Shown here piece after piece: positions 44,280 through 52,342 of a DNA stretch of 64,000 nt. The stretch is from Myxococcales bacterium (GTDB taxonomy: Bacteria; Myxococcota; Myxococcia; Myxococcales; JAJYLH01): contig JAJYLH010000029.1 of NCBI GenBank assembly GCA_021787845.1, positions 1 to 64,000 on the forward strand, read 5' to 3'. The notes under the pieces were generated by a model. It was not told the DNA's origin. It searched no databases and was given only the letters and a program-made list of their open reading frames with translations. Every line of letters starts with the position of its first letter. Positions within the stretch are counted from its first letter, which is position 1. The position numbers were made by a program, and so were the translations under genes.

Positions 44280-45209
44280 ATGCGCCCGCGGCCGGCCCTC
44301 GCCGTCCTCCTGACGGTGTTCGGCACCGCTTCCACCGGGCGTTCGCTCGGTCTCGTCCCTCCCGACCGGTCGGTGGTGCTTGCCGATTCCGACTTCGGTC
44401 GCTGGGCGCCCGCCTTCGCGCGGCTCGGGTTTCGGCTGGTGGCGCGCCCGGCGCCGGTGGCGCTGATCGATCCCCACGGGCTCGCGCGCTTCTCCCGCGC
44501 GGGCGCGGGGGTCGAGGTGGAGCCGCCTGTGTCTCGCCTGGCCATCCGGTCGCTGAGGGCCTACGCGGCGACCGCCCGCTGCCGGATCGTCGTTCGGGGC
44601 GAGCACGGCTTTCGCCTCGCCGACCTCGCCCTGCTCGCCAGCGTCGGTCCTTGCTTCTTCGAAATCCACCTCGCGGCGGACCCGTCGCTCTTCGCCGAGG
44701 GACTCGAGTCGCTGCGCCCGGCGGAAGTGGTCTGGGAGACCGGCACCGCCGTCCCTGGCCTCGACGACCTCGCCCAGCTCGCGGCGCTCCCGCACCCGTT
44801 CCTCGCCGTGACCGCCGGCGCGGTCGCGCGGGCGGCGGCAGCGCTTCAGGCCCTCGGCGACGACCGGCTCGGGCTCTGGGCGCGCTTGGAGAAGGGCTCG
44901 ATGCCCGAGGCGGGGTGGACGGCGCTCGAGCGCGCCGGGCGCGCGTTCCCGGTGGTCGTCGAGGTCGACGGCGCGCTCCCGGCTGATCTGGCGCGCAGCC
45001 TCGCCCGGCTGGACCGGCTCTCGGTCGAGCTACGGCTCGGTTCCGGTCATCGTCCGCCGGACCTGCGGGCGGCGGCGCTCCTGGGTCGCCCGATGGCCCC
45101 GCTGCGCACGAAGAAGAGCGAGAAGGACCTCGACTGGCCCCTCTTCGAGGCGCCGGCGCCGGCCGGCGCGCCGCTCAAAAAGCCCGAGAGGCGGCCGATT
45201 TCCCGGTAG
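44280..45209 (+). CDS. Hypothetical protein
   Basis: A 309-residue protein I do not recognise. The N-terminus MRPRPALAVLLTVFGTASTG is only weakly hydrophobic and may not be a signal peptide. The body is Ala/Leu/Arg-rich with alternating strands and helices (RCRIVVRGEHGFRLADLALL, FPVVVEVDGALPADLARSLA), suggesting an alpha/beta enzyme-like or barrel fold. It starts five bases after the AI-2E gene and 22 bp before the HD-GYP gene, so it is probably in their operon. Confidence 0.65.
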   Translation: MRPRPALAVLLTVFGTASTGRSLGLVPPDRSVVLADSDFGRWAPAFARLGFRLVARPAPVALIDPHGLARFSRAGAGVEVEPPVSRLAIRSLRAYAATARCRIVVRGEHGFRLADLALLASVGPCFFEIHLAADPSLFAEGLESLRPAEVVWETGTAVPGLDDLAQLAALPHPFLAVTAGAVARAAAALQALGDDRLGLWARLEKGSMPEAGWTALERAGRAFPVVVEVDGALPADLARSLARLDRLSVELRLGSGHRPPDLRAAALLGRPMAPLRTKKSEKDLDWPLFEAPAPAGAPLKKPERRPISR

Positions 45210-45231
45210 AGTCGTTCGTCGAGGAGCTCCG

Positions 45232-46269
45232 ATGGATTTTCGGCAGCAGCTCGGGCCCGACCTCGGCGACGCCTGGTCCGCCGCGTCGGGCGCGCCGACC
45301 GTGGTGTTGCTCGACGACGATTCCGACTTCGCGCTGGACACCGCGCGGCGGCTGGAGGAGGCGGGCTTTCGGGCCATCGCCGCCTTCGGCCCCCGCCACG
45401 CGATGGAGCTGGCCGTGCGCGAGCAGCCGGACGTCGTCGTCGCCTCGCTCCACGTCGACGGCGCGAACGGGAGCCTCCTGCTCGCGATGCTGGGGGAGGC
45501 GGCGCCCCGAACGGCGCGGGTGCTCGTCAGCGCCGAGCAGGACTTTTCGGTGGTGGCGAGCCTCGCGGCGCCCTACAGCGCGGACGCCTTCGTCGCCAAG
45601 GCCGACGCGCCCAAGACCCTGGTGCCGACGATCAAGGCGCTCCTCGACGCCCGTGTCTTCGCGCGGCGCCCGGAGATCCCCGAGGACCTGATTCGCGGGC
45701 TCGCGCGCAGCGTCGCCCGGGCGCTGGAGATGCGCGCCGGCGACAGCGCCGAACAGGTCGAGCGGGTCGCGCTCTGGAGCCGCCGCCTGGCGGAAGAGCT
45801 TTCGCTCCCCGCGCGGGAGGCGTTCGACGTCGAGCTGGGCGCGCTGCTCCACGACCTCGGGATGATCGGCATCCGCGAGGCGGTCCTGCTCAAGCCGGGG
45901 AAGCTGACCGAGGCCGAGTGGGTGGAGATTCGCCGGCACCCGGAGCTGGGCGCGACCCTCCTGCGGAAGATTCCCGCCCTCGAGCGGGCCCTGCCGGTGG
46001 TGCTCGCCCACCACGAGCGCTACGACGGCCACGGCTATCCCCACGGGCTGAGGGGCGAGCAGATTCCCCTCGCCGCCCGGATCTTCGCGCTGGTCGACGC
46101 CTACGACGTGATCGTCAGCGACCGGCCCTACCGCAAAGGCCGCACCGACGCCGAGGCGCGGCTCGAGCTCGCCGCGAACGTCGGCGCCCAGTTCGACCCC
46201 GCGGTGCACGAGGCGTTCGCCCGCATCGACCCGGCCGAGTGGGAGACCCTCGGCCGCCTTGCCCGGTAG
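45232..46269 (+). CDS. HD-GYP domain protein with degenerate receiver domain
   Basis: A 345-residue predicted c-di-GMP phosphodiesterase-like signalling protein. Residues about 22-135 form a receiver-like domain: the acidic pair in VVLLDDDSDF is present, but the phosphoacceptor Asp strand reads PDVVVASLHVDG, with Ser where Asp is expected. The HD-GYP domain (about 165-335) has ELGALLHDLGMIGI (HD) and HHERYDGHGYPHGLRG (HHE, GYP), followed by RIFALVDAYDVIVSDRPYRK. In the HDxGK motif Lys is replaced by Met, so activity may be altered. Preceded by GAGGAGCT ribosome binding site. Confidence 0.85.
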   Translation: MDFRQQLGPDLGDAWSAASGAPTVVLLDDDSDFALDTARRLEEAGFRAIAAFGPRHAMELAVREQPDVVVASLHVDGANGSLLLAMLGEAAPRTARVLVSAEQDFSVVASLAAPYSADAFVAKADAPKTLVPTIKALLDARVFARRPEIPEDLIRGLARSVARALEMRAGDSAEQVERVALWSRRLAEELSLPAREAFDVELGALLHDLGMIGIREAVLLKPGKLTEAEWVEIRRHPELGATLLRKIPALERALPVVLAHHERYDGHGYPHGLRGEQIPLAARIFALVDAYDVIVSDRPYRKGRTDAEARLELAANVGAQFDPAVHEAFARIDPAEWETLGRLAR

Positions 46270-46330
46270 GAGCGCTTCCCCAAAGCTAGAGCCCTGAGGG
46301 TGGGCGACTTTCGCTCGACGGCCTTGGCTC

Positions 46331-46359
46331 TTGACCGCCCACCTCGCTTGACCTAGGGT
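46331..46359 (+). promoter_or_regulatory. Promoter of the PhnD-like gene
   Basis: TTGACC at 46331-46336 and TAGGGT at 46354-46359, 17 bp apart, followed by an AGGGAGG ribosome binding site and the GTG start at 46388. A second TTGACC overlaps the -10 region at 46349. Confidence 0.65.
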
Positions 46360-46387
46360 CCGGCCACTTTCCTCCAGGGAGGGAGTC

Positions 46388-47323
46388 GTGAAGAGCGCAG
46401 GGTTCGTGGCGCTGGTCGCCGTGGTTTCGTTCGGGTGCGCGAGGACCGAGTCCCCCTCGTCGAAACCCGCTGCGCCGGCGCCGCAGGGGATGCCGACGCT
46501 CGTTCTCGGCCTGCCCTTGCCGTGGGGGACGACCGTCGGGCTGAAGCGGGCGCAGGTGGCCGGGGCGTATCTCGCGAAGGCATTGGACGCCCACGTCGAC
46601 CCGCGCCTGTTCAGCTACGGCGACCTCGCGAAGGCGCTGGACGCGGGCCAGGTGGACATCGCGCTCTTGCCGCCGTTCGGCTACGTGCTGGCGGCGGCGG
46701 GCGGACGCGTGCGGCTCGTCCGGCGCGCCAAGCACGACGGGGTCGCCACCTACCGATCGATCCTCTTCGTCCGCAAGGACTCCGGCATCTCCTCGCTAGC
46801 GGACCTGAAGGGCAAGAGCGTTGCCTGGGTACGGGAGGGCTCCGCCAGTGGGAACTTGTTCCCGCGCGCGTACCTCCTGGAGCACCACCTCGACCCCGCG
46901 ACGTTCTTCTCGAGCCAGGAGGTCCTGGCGAGCCACAGCGACGTCTGTCGGGCGGTCTTCGACGGCAAGGTCGCCGCGGGCGCGAGCTTCACCGATGCCT
47001 GGAACGATTTCGACCACGCGACCATCGATGGCTGCGTGCCGGCGTTGGGTGCGAACGTGAAGGAGTTGCAGATCCTCTTCGCGACCGACCCGATTCCCAA
47101 CGACGTCATCGCGGTCAGCTCCCGGCTCCGAGCGGGGCTCGTCGCGCGGTTGGGCGCGGTGCTCGACGCGATGTCCACCACGCCCGAAGGCCGGCGGGCG
47201 CTGGCGGACGGCTTCGCCTCGCAGGGGTTCGTCCCGGTGGCGGACGTCGATTTCGACCCGGTCCGCGAGGCGCTCAGCGTCCTCAGGCCCCCGCCGACCG
47301 TGGGCGCCGACGCGGGGCGGTAG
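46388..47323 (+). CDS. PhnD-like phosphate/phosphonate-binding lipoprotein
   Basis: A 311-residue periplasmic solute-binding lipoprotein with signal peptide and lipobox (VALVAVVSFGC). The PhnD/type 2 periplasmic binding fold is visible in the strings LAKALDAGQVDIALLPPFGY, RSILFVRKDSGISSLADLKG, KSVAWVREGSASGNLFPRAY and PIPNDVIAVSSRL. No permease or ATPase gene is nearby, so it may be an orphan binding protein or serve a sensor. GTG start with strong ribosome binding site. Confidence 0.85.
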   Translation: MKSAGFVALVAVVSFGCARTESPSSKPAAPAPQGMPTLVLGLPLPWGTTVGLKRAQVAGAYLAKALDAHVDPRLFSYGDLAKALDAGQVDIALLPPFGYVLAAAGGRVRLVRRAKHDGVATYRSILFVRKDSGISSLADLKGKSVAWVREGSASGNLFPRAYLLEHHLDPATFFSSQEVLASHSDVCRAVFDGKVAAGASFTDAWNDFDHATIDGCVPALGANVKELQILFATDPIPNDVIAVSSRLRAGLVARLGAVLDAMSTTPEGRRALADGFASQGFVPVADVDFDPVREALSVLRPPPTVGADAGR

Positions 47324-47378
47324 GGCACCGAAGAGGGCCGGGCGGCTTGCTCGCGGACCGGTCACGCATCGAGCAGGG

Positions 47379-47585
47379 TCACGACTCGCTCTCGGGGCTC
47401 CTGCGCTGCCGTTCGAGCTCCCGCTCGCGCTCGCGCTCCAGGGTAGCGGTGTCGACCTCCTCGGGCGGCTCGGCGAAATCGGCGCGCTCCGAGTCCTGCC
47501 CGAGCACATCCTCGCCAGCAGCCCTCCAGTCGGCCTGCAGCGCTTCAACCAACCGGCGTAGCCGTTTCTCGCCCGATCGAGCCAT
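47379..47585 (-). CDS. Small charged hypothetical protein
   Basis: A 68-residue, highly charged protein. GAGGTG lies eight bases before the ATG at 47585. The second half (RADFAEPPEEVDTATLERER and onwards) is Glu/Arg-rich and probably helical. Upstream in-frame codons translate a CCGATCGG array and were excluded. No homologue recognised; real-gene status rests on the ribosome binding site and composition. Confidence 0.5.
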   Translation of the reverse strand: MARSGEKRLRRLVEALQADWRAAGEDVLGQDSERADFAEPPEEVDTATLERERERELERQRRSPESES

Positions 47586-47683
47586 GCCCGACACCTCAGG
47601 TGGATCGATGCGCACCGAACGGGTCGCCTGCGAGGCTCCGCCGAAGCCGGCGACCGACCGGCGCGACGTCGGCATCAAGCGGC

Positions 47684-47733
47684 GACCGATCCGACCGATC
47701 CGACCGATCGGTCCGATCCGACCGATCGGTCTT
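47684..47733. repeat. CCGATCGG tandem array
   Basis: Run of GACCGATC(C/G)-type ~10-bp units between two leftward genes (47379-47585 and 47763-48374), directly after the stop codon of the kinase-like gene. Confidence 0.8.
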
Positions 47734-47762
47734 TCGTCACGCGACCGATCGGGTGTGCTCAC

Positions 47763-48374
47763 CTAGAGCGCTGCTGGAACCGAAAGGACCAGCCGGGCGC
47801 CACTCGCGGTGCGCAACACGCTCAGCGCGGCTCCGGCTCCCGCGGGCGGCGCGGGCGGCAGACGCGGGTCCCAACCGGGAGCGCTGATGTCCACCGCCAG
47901 CCGGTCCGCGCTTCGGGCGATCTCCACCGCCACCCGTGCGCCGCTGGGCGTCGCCGCCACCGCGGCGCCCACGGCGTCCTTCAACGCCTCGCGCACCACC
48001 ACCGGGTCGGCGACGCACTGGGTGTGCCCGCTCGCGCCGGTCAGCGTCAGCGCGAGCTGTTTGCGGTGCGCGACGAACCGGAAGGAGCCGATGACGTCCG
48101 CGGCCATCGTGCCCAGCTCGAACGTCTCGGCCTCGATGCGCTCCTGCGAGGCGCCCACCCCCGCCTGGTCGCACATCTGCTCCAGGTCGCGCAAGAGGTC
48201 GAGGGCGAGCGCCCGCTGCCGCTCGCTCAGGGGACCGGCGACGCCGTTGACGAGCAGGCGCGCCCTCTGGGCCCCCCCGGCCAAGGTCGCGCCGAAACGC
48301 GCGAGGTCCGCAAGCGCCGGCCGTGTCGGCGGGAAGACCCCGCTCGCCCCGGAATCCATCCCGCGCTCGTCCAT
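47763..48374 (-). CDS. Histidine-kinase-like protein with degenerate ATPase domain
   Basis: A 203-residue protein. The first half is helical (LADLARFGATLAGGAQRARL, RQRALALDLLRDLEQMCDQA), like a dimerisation/phosphotransfer bundle; the second half resembles an HATPase_c fold (CVADPVVVREALKDAVGAAV, RLAVDISAPGWDP) without clear N or G boxes. This layout recalls pseudo-kinase phosphotransferases of the ChpT type, but no phospho-accepting His is obvious. Start at 48374 (MDERGMDSG) is uncertain. Confidence 0.5.
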   Translation of the reverse strand: MDERGMDSGASGVFPPTRPALADLARFGATLAGGAQRARLLVNGVAGPLSERQRALALDLLRDLEQMCDQAGVGASQERIEAETFELGTMAADVIGSFRFVAHRKQLALTLTGASGHTQCVADPVVVREALKDAVGAAVAATPSGARVAVEIARSADRLAVDISAPGWDPRLPPAPPAGAGAALSVLRTASGARLVLSVPAAL

Positions 48375-48450
48375 GGTCGCCACCCTCCCGACTTGGAAGC
48401 TAGGCGGCGGCGGTCTTCGCGCAAAGGTCGCTCGCGTCTCCCGAGGCGCG

Positions 48451-49602
48451 TCAAGCCGGCGACTGGCCCTGTCCGCCGAGCCAGTCGGCGAGCACTTCCG
48501 CCTGGCTCGATCCCAAGGGCGGCGCCGGCCGCAGCGCCGCCGGCCCCTCGCCATCCGCGAAGCGCAGTGGCGTCCTCTGCGCGAGGCCGTGAGGGGTGGG
48601 AAAGAACGTTCCGCGCCCGAGGTGGAGCGGATGGGCGGCGACTTCGGCCGGGTCGAGCACCGGCTCGACGCAGCAGTCGTGCGGCGCGAAGAGCTCGGTC
48701 CAGTCGGCGAGCGAACGCTGCCCGAGAATCCGCTGGACTTCGGCGTGGACGCGCGCGGAGTCGGCGCCGGTGGAAAGGCCGAATGGCTCCAGGTCCTCCC
48801 GGCCGAGCGCGGCGCAGAACGCGCTCCAGAACTTCGGCTCCAGGGCGGCGACGGCGAGGTGGCGGCCGTCCTTCGTCCGGTAGATCGCGTACGCCGGGCA
48901 CTCGCCGCCCAGCACCCCTTCCCCCCGGCGCGGTGGCGGGCCGGCGCCCATGAGGAAGGGCCCGGCGAGCATCGCGGCGACGCTCATCGAGCTCTCGGTG
49001 AGCGAGACGTCGACCCAGCGGCCATGTCCCGTGCGGGAGCGCTCCAGGAGGGCGGCGAGGATGCCGCTGACCGCGACGAGGCCGCCGGTGACGTCGGCGA
49101 TCTGGACGTTCGGGTGGCCGGGGCCGTCGCGGCCGTCGATGAGGCCGAGGACGCCGCCGAGGGCGAGGTAGTCGAGGTCGTGGCCGGCCCGGTGCGAGAG
49201 CGGTCCCGCCTGGCCGTACCCGGAGAGGGAGCAGAGGACGAGCCCGGGATGGCGCTGGGTGAGCGTCTCGAAGGAGAGGCCGAGCTTCGGGAGGACGCCG
49301 GGGCGGAAGCTCTCGACGATCACGTCGGCCTTCGCGGCGAGGTCGAGAAAGGTTTCGCGGTCGTCCGGCTTCTTCAAGTCGAGCGCGACCGAGCGCTTGC
49401 CGCGGTTGAGCGCGAGGAAGAGCGCGCCCTGGCCGTCGACGAGCGGCGGCAGATAGCGGCTGTAGTCGCCGACGCCGGGATCCTCGACCTTGACCACGTC
49501 CGCCCCCAGGTCGGCGAGGACCAAGGTCGCGTAGGGGCCGGGCAAGAGCCGCGAGAGGTCGAGGACCTTGAGGCCGGCGAGCGGCGGGGGACGAAAGGGC
49601 AT
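48451..49602 (-). CDS. Family III CoA transferase (CaiB/BaiF-type)
   Basis: A 383-residue cytoplasmic enzyme of the CoA-transferase III family, which includes alpha-methylacyl-CoA racemase and formyl-CoA transferase. Visible signatures are LAGLKVLDLSRLLPGPYAT, LADLGADVVKVEDPGVGDYS, LNRGKRSVALDLKKP, VIVESFRPGVLPKLGLSFE, SLSGYGQAGPLSHRAGHDLD (with the catalytic Asp in the GHDLDY motif) and DVSLTESSM. The ALGG(V)LGL context favours racemase or acyl-CoA transfer; the substrate is unknown. ATG at 49602 is preceded by GGGAGGG; a GTG 12 bp upstream is possible. Confidence 0.88.
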   Translation of the reverse strand: MPFRPPPLAGLKVLDLSRLLPGPYATLVLADLGADVVKVEDPGVGDYSRYLPPLVDGQGALFLALNRGKRSVALDLKKPDDRETFLDLAAKADVIVESFRPGVLPKLGLSFETLTQRHPGLVLCSLSGYGQAGPLSHRAGHDLDYLALGGVLGLIDGRDGPGHPNVQIADVTGGLVAVSGILAALLERSRTGHGRWVDVSLTESSMSVAAMLAGPFLMGAGPPPRRGEGVLGGECPAYAIYRTKDGRHLAVAALEPKFWSAFCAALGREDLEPFGLSTGADSARVHAEVQRILGQRSLADWTELFAPHDCCVEPVLDPAEVAAHPLHLGRGTFFPTPHGLAQRTPLRFADGEGPAALRPAPPLGSSQAEVLADWLGGQGQSPA

Positions 49603-49629
49603 CAGCCCTCCCACTCCTGTCCAAGACAG

Positions 49630-49735
49630 AGCCGCTCATTGCGAGCGGTCATCCCGAGCGCCAGTCGATGGACGAGGAACGAGCGGCTCTTCGCGGCGCC
49701 CATCCCTCGACTGCGTTCGGGACGAGCGGAAATCT
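49630..49735. repeat. Dispersed GAGCGCAGTCGA-family inverted pair
   Basis: Inverted copies of the dispersed family (CATCCCGAGCGCCAGTCGAT ... CATCCCTCGACTGCGTTCGG) upstream of the CoA-transferase gene. The 49603-49864 gap has no other feature. Confidence 0.65.
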
Positions 49736-49864
49736 CCGGCGCGTGTCTCGGACAGCGGTGTAGCTCTCCGAGAACGACGGGCCGGAGCGAAACGCTGCTC
49801 CAGCCCGCGCGCCAGGAGGTGAAGACGATGGACACCCTGGGCAGCAACCTCGGACGGCGTCCGG

Positions 49865-50194
49865 CTAGAGCACCTTGACGAGCTTCATCGCCAGGTTCAG
49901 GTTCGACACCTTCAGCTTCCCGCTCATGAACGCCATGTTGGTGTTGGTCTTCTTGGTCATGATGTCGACGAAGGTCTGGTCGCTCATCGTCACCGTGCAG
50001 GCCGGCGTCGACGCCTTGCCCTCGCGGACCTCCCCGCCGGACGCCTCGGTGATGTCGACCGTCCAGATCCCTCCGTTCGGGCCGGTGATGTCGAACTCGT
50101 AGACCGCGTTGATCTCCCGTTGCAGGTTCGGCTTCGCCGTCAGGCGGGCGGGGAAGTCGACTTCGAAGATCGCTTTTGGGGTCTGCTCGGCCAT
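49865..50194 (-). CDS. SCP2 sterol-transfer family protein
   Basis: A 109-residue stand-alone SCP2 domain, a hydrophobic-ligand binding fold that carries fatty acyl groups or sterol-like lipids. Recognisable strings are YEFDITGPNGGIWTVDITEA, STPACTVTMSDQTFVDIMTK and the C-terminal MAFMSGKLKVSNLNLAMKL. An AGGAGGA ribosome binding site precedes the ATG. It lies next to a CoA transferase and under a strong promoter with a palindromic operator, which suggests a fatty-acid-metabolism setting. Confidence 0.9.
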   Translation of the reverse strand: MAEQTPKAIFEVDFPARLTAKPNLQREINAVYEFDITGPNGGIWTVDITEASGGEVREGKASTPACTVTMSDQTFVDIMTKKTNTNMAFMSGKLKVSNLNLAMKLVKVL

Positions 50195-50228
50195 GATCCT
50201 CCTCCTTTTCGGGCGGGGCGCGCCGAGA

Positions 50229-50244
50229 CTGAATGAGCATTCAG
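50229..50244 (-). promoter_or_regulatory. Candidate TetR-type operator
   Basis: CTGAATGAGCATTCAG is a perfect 7-2-7 inverted repeat, placed just after the -10 box and around the expected transcription start of the SCP2 gene. Its half-site TGAATG resembles the TGAATGA half-sites known for TetR-type fatty acid regulators (FadR of Bacillus type). No regulator gene is in the window, so the binding protein is unknown. Confidence 0.6.
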
Positions 50245-50254
50245 CGCGTCGGGA

Positions 50255-50282
50255 ACTCTATCCCCGCGCGGTCTTCTGTCAA
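50255..50282 (-). promoter_or_regulatory. Promoter of the SCP2 gene
   Basis: Consensus TTGACA (50277-50282) and TAGAGT (50255-50260) on the minus strand, 16 bp apart, with the palindrome just downstream. Confidence 0.7.
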
Positions 50283-50389
50283 GTGCGGACCGTTTCTCGA
50301 CGCACGCCGGCGCTGCTGCTGCTCGTCGCGTGACGGCCGGCCGGCGCCCGCGCTAGAAGCGGCGGTCGATCGTTTCTCGGGAGGCGTCG

Positions 50390-52093
50390 ATGTCCTACGA
50401 CCTGAAGACCATCCACGCGCCGCGGCTGACCGGTTTTCCGCTCAGGTCGGCGGCGGCGCTCCTGGACCACGCACTGACGAAGCCGCTCCTCGTGCCGACG
50501 CTCCTCGAGTCGACCGGCATCCCGGCGTTTCGCCAGACCCGGCTCGAGGAGGCGCCGAGCGTCGTGCCGCCCTTGGCCCACGGCGCCCCCGCCGCGGCGA
50601 GCGCCGCGTCGATCGATCTGGCGGCGGTCGCCGGTGCGCCCTCCGCTCCCGATTTTCCCTTCGAGACGGTCGCCGACTTCGTTCATGCCTACCGGGAGCG
50701 GACCCGCTCGCCGGAAGAGGTGGCGGAGCGCGTCATCGAGGCGATCGCCGCGTCGAACGACCGCGACCCGCCGCTGAGGGCGATGGTCCAGTGCCACGAG
50801 GACGACCTGCGCGCGCAAGCTCGCCAGTCGGCCGAACGGCATCGCCAGGGGACGCCGCTCTCGGTCTTCGACGGGGTGCCGGTGGCGGTGAAGGAGGAGC
50901 TGGACGTCGCGGGCTATCCGACCACCGCGGGTACGAGCTTCTTGACCGAGGTGGCGAAGGCGGACGCGCGGGCGGTCGCGAAGCTTCGGGCGGCCGGCGC
51001 GCTCCTCATCGGCAAGGCGAACATGCACGAGGTCGGCATCGACACCACCGGCTTCAACGCGCACCACGGCACGACGCGCAACCCCTACGACCCGACCCGC
51101 TATCCGGGCGGTTCGTCGAGCGGCCCGGCGGCGGCGGTATCGGCGGGCTTGTGCCCGGTCGCGGTCGGCGCCGACGGCGGCGGGTCCATTCGGATTCCGG
51201 CGAGCCTCTGCGGGGTGGTCGGGCTCAAGGCGACCTTCGGCCGGGTGAGCGAGGCGGGCGCGTTCCCGCTCTGCTGGAGCGTCGGCCACGTCGGGCCGAT
51301 CGGCGCGACCGCGCGGGACGCGGCGCTCGCCTACGCCCTGATGGCCGGCGTCGACGAGCGCGACCCGCACACGCTCGGGCAGCCTCCGGTGGCGCTCCCG
51401 GGCCTCGAGAACGGTGTCGGGGGGCTCAAGCTCGGTGTCTATCGGCCCTGGTTCGAGGACGCGGACGCCGAGGTGGTGCGGGTGTGCCAGACGCTGGTCG
51501 ACCGGCTCGTCGAGGCGGGCGCCGAAGTGGTCGAGGTGGAGCTCTGTGACCTGGAGCTCGGCCGCCTCGCGCACGGCATCACGATCCTCGCGGAGATGGC
51601 GACGACGCTCGACCGGTTCGACCGCGAGCACCGCGGCGCCTACGGCCTCGCGGTGCGGCTGAACCTGGCGCTCGCGCGGGAGCTGTCGGCCCGCGACTAC
51701 GTGCGCGCCCAGCAGGTGCGCACCCGGCTGGCGGCGCAGGTCGACAAGGCGCTCGCGCGAGCCGACGTGCTCGTGACGCCAGCGGCCGCGATCGTCGCGC
51801 CGCCGATCGGCGCCGACGCGCTCAAGGGCGGCGAGAGCAACCTCGAGGTGACGAGCGCGCTGATGCGGTTCGCGTTCTTGGCGAACCTGACGGGCCATCC
51901 GGCGCTGAGCTTCCCAGCGGGCTACGCCATGAGCGGTCTGCCCGTCGGCCTGCAGGTGATGGGCCGGGCGTGGGACGAGGCGCGGCTCTTCCAGGTCGCG
52001 CTCTTTGCGGAGAAGCTCGTCCAGCGCCAGGCGCCGCGATGGTCGTATCGGTTCCTGCCGGGCGAGGCGGCGCCAGCGAAGAAGGCGGGTTAG
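50390..52093 (+). CDS. Amidase-signature family hydrolase
   Basis: A 567-residue amidase with the full Ser-cisSer-Lys catalytic set: Lys in [11 protein letters not shown] (about 166), the cis-Ser in [13 protein letters not shown] and the nucleophile Ser region [14 protein letters not shown] (about 240-268). An N-terminal ~100-residue extension ([20 protein letters not shown]) is typical of fatty acid amide hydrolase-like members rather than GatA, and no gatB/gatC lies nearby. Likely hydrolyses a lipid or aryl amide; substrate unknown. It is divergent from the SCP2 gene and the two share a regulatory gap of 195 bp. Confidence 0.9.
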   Translation: MSYDLKTIHAPRLTGFPLRSAAALLDHALTKPLLVPTLLESTGIPAFRQTRLEEAPSVVPPLAHGAPAAASAASIDLAAVAGAPSAPDFPFETVADFVHAYRERTRSPEEVAERVIEAIAASNDRDPPLRAMVQCHEDDLRAQARQSAERHRQGTPLSVFDGVPVAVKEELDVAGYPTTAGTSFLTEVAKADARAVAKLRAAGALLIGKANMHEVGIDTTGFNAHHGTTRNPYDPTRYPGGSSSGPAAAVSAGLCPVAVGADGGGSIRIPASLCGVVGLKATFGRVSEAGAFPLCWSVGHVGPIGATARDAALAYALMAGVDERDPHTLGQPPVALPGLENGVGGLKLGVYRPWFEDADAEVVRVCQTLVDRLVEAGAEVVEVELCDLELGRLAHGITILAEMATTLDRFDREHRGAYGLAVRLNLALARELSARDYVRAQQVRTRLAAQVDKALARADVLVTPAAAIVAPPIGADALKGGESNLEVTSALMRFAFLANLTGHPALSFPAGYAMSGLPVGLQVMGRAWDEARLFQVALFAEKLVQRQAPRWSYRFLPGEAAPAKKAG

Positions 52094-52250
52094 CGCGAGC
52101 GCCGCCACCCTCCCCCGCCGTCGCCGGGTGGCCGGATCGTCGGGCGCGCTCGGTCTTCCGGTCGAAACGCGCCAGCGACGGGCCCGCGGACGAGGGCCGA
52201 GCCCCCGCCCCACCGCCGCGCAAGCCGGTGGATAGGGACCGCCCCGCGCC

Positions 52251-52279
52251 TTGACCGAAAACGAACGGGGTGCTAATTC
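52251..52279 (+). promoter_or_regulatory. Promoter of the FHA gene
   Basis: TTGACC at 52251-52256 and TAATTC at 52274-52279, 17 bp apart, about 64 bp upstream of the ATG at 52343. Confidence 0.6.
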
Positions 52280-52342
52280 CGCGGCCCTTGGTGAAGCGCG
52301 CCCGCGGCGCGCCGAGAGCCGTTTCGAGGTCGGAAGAGCCCC

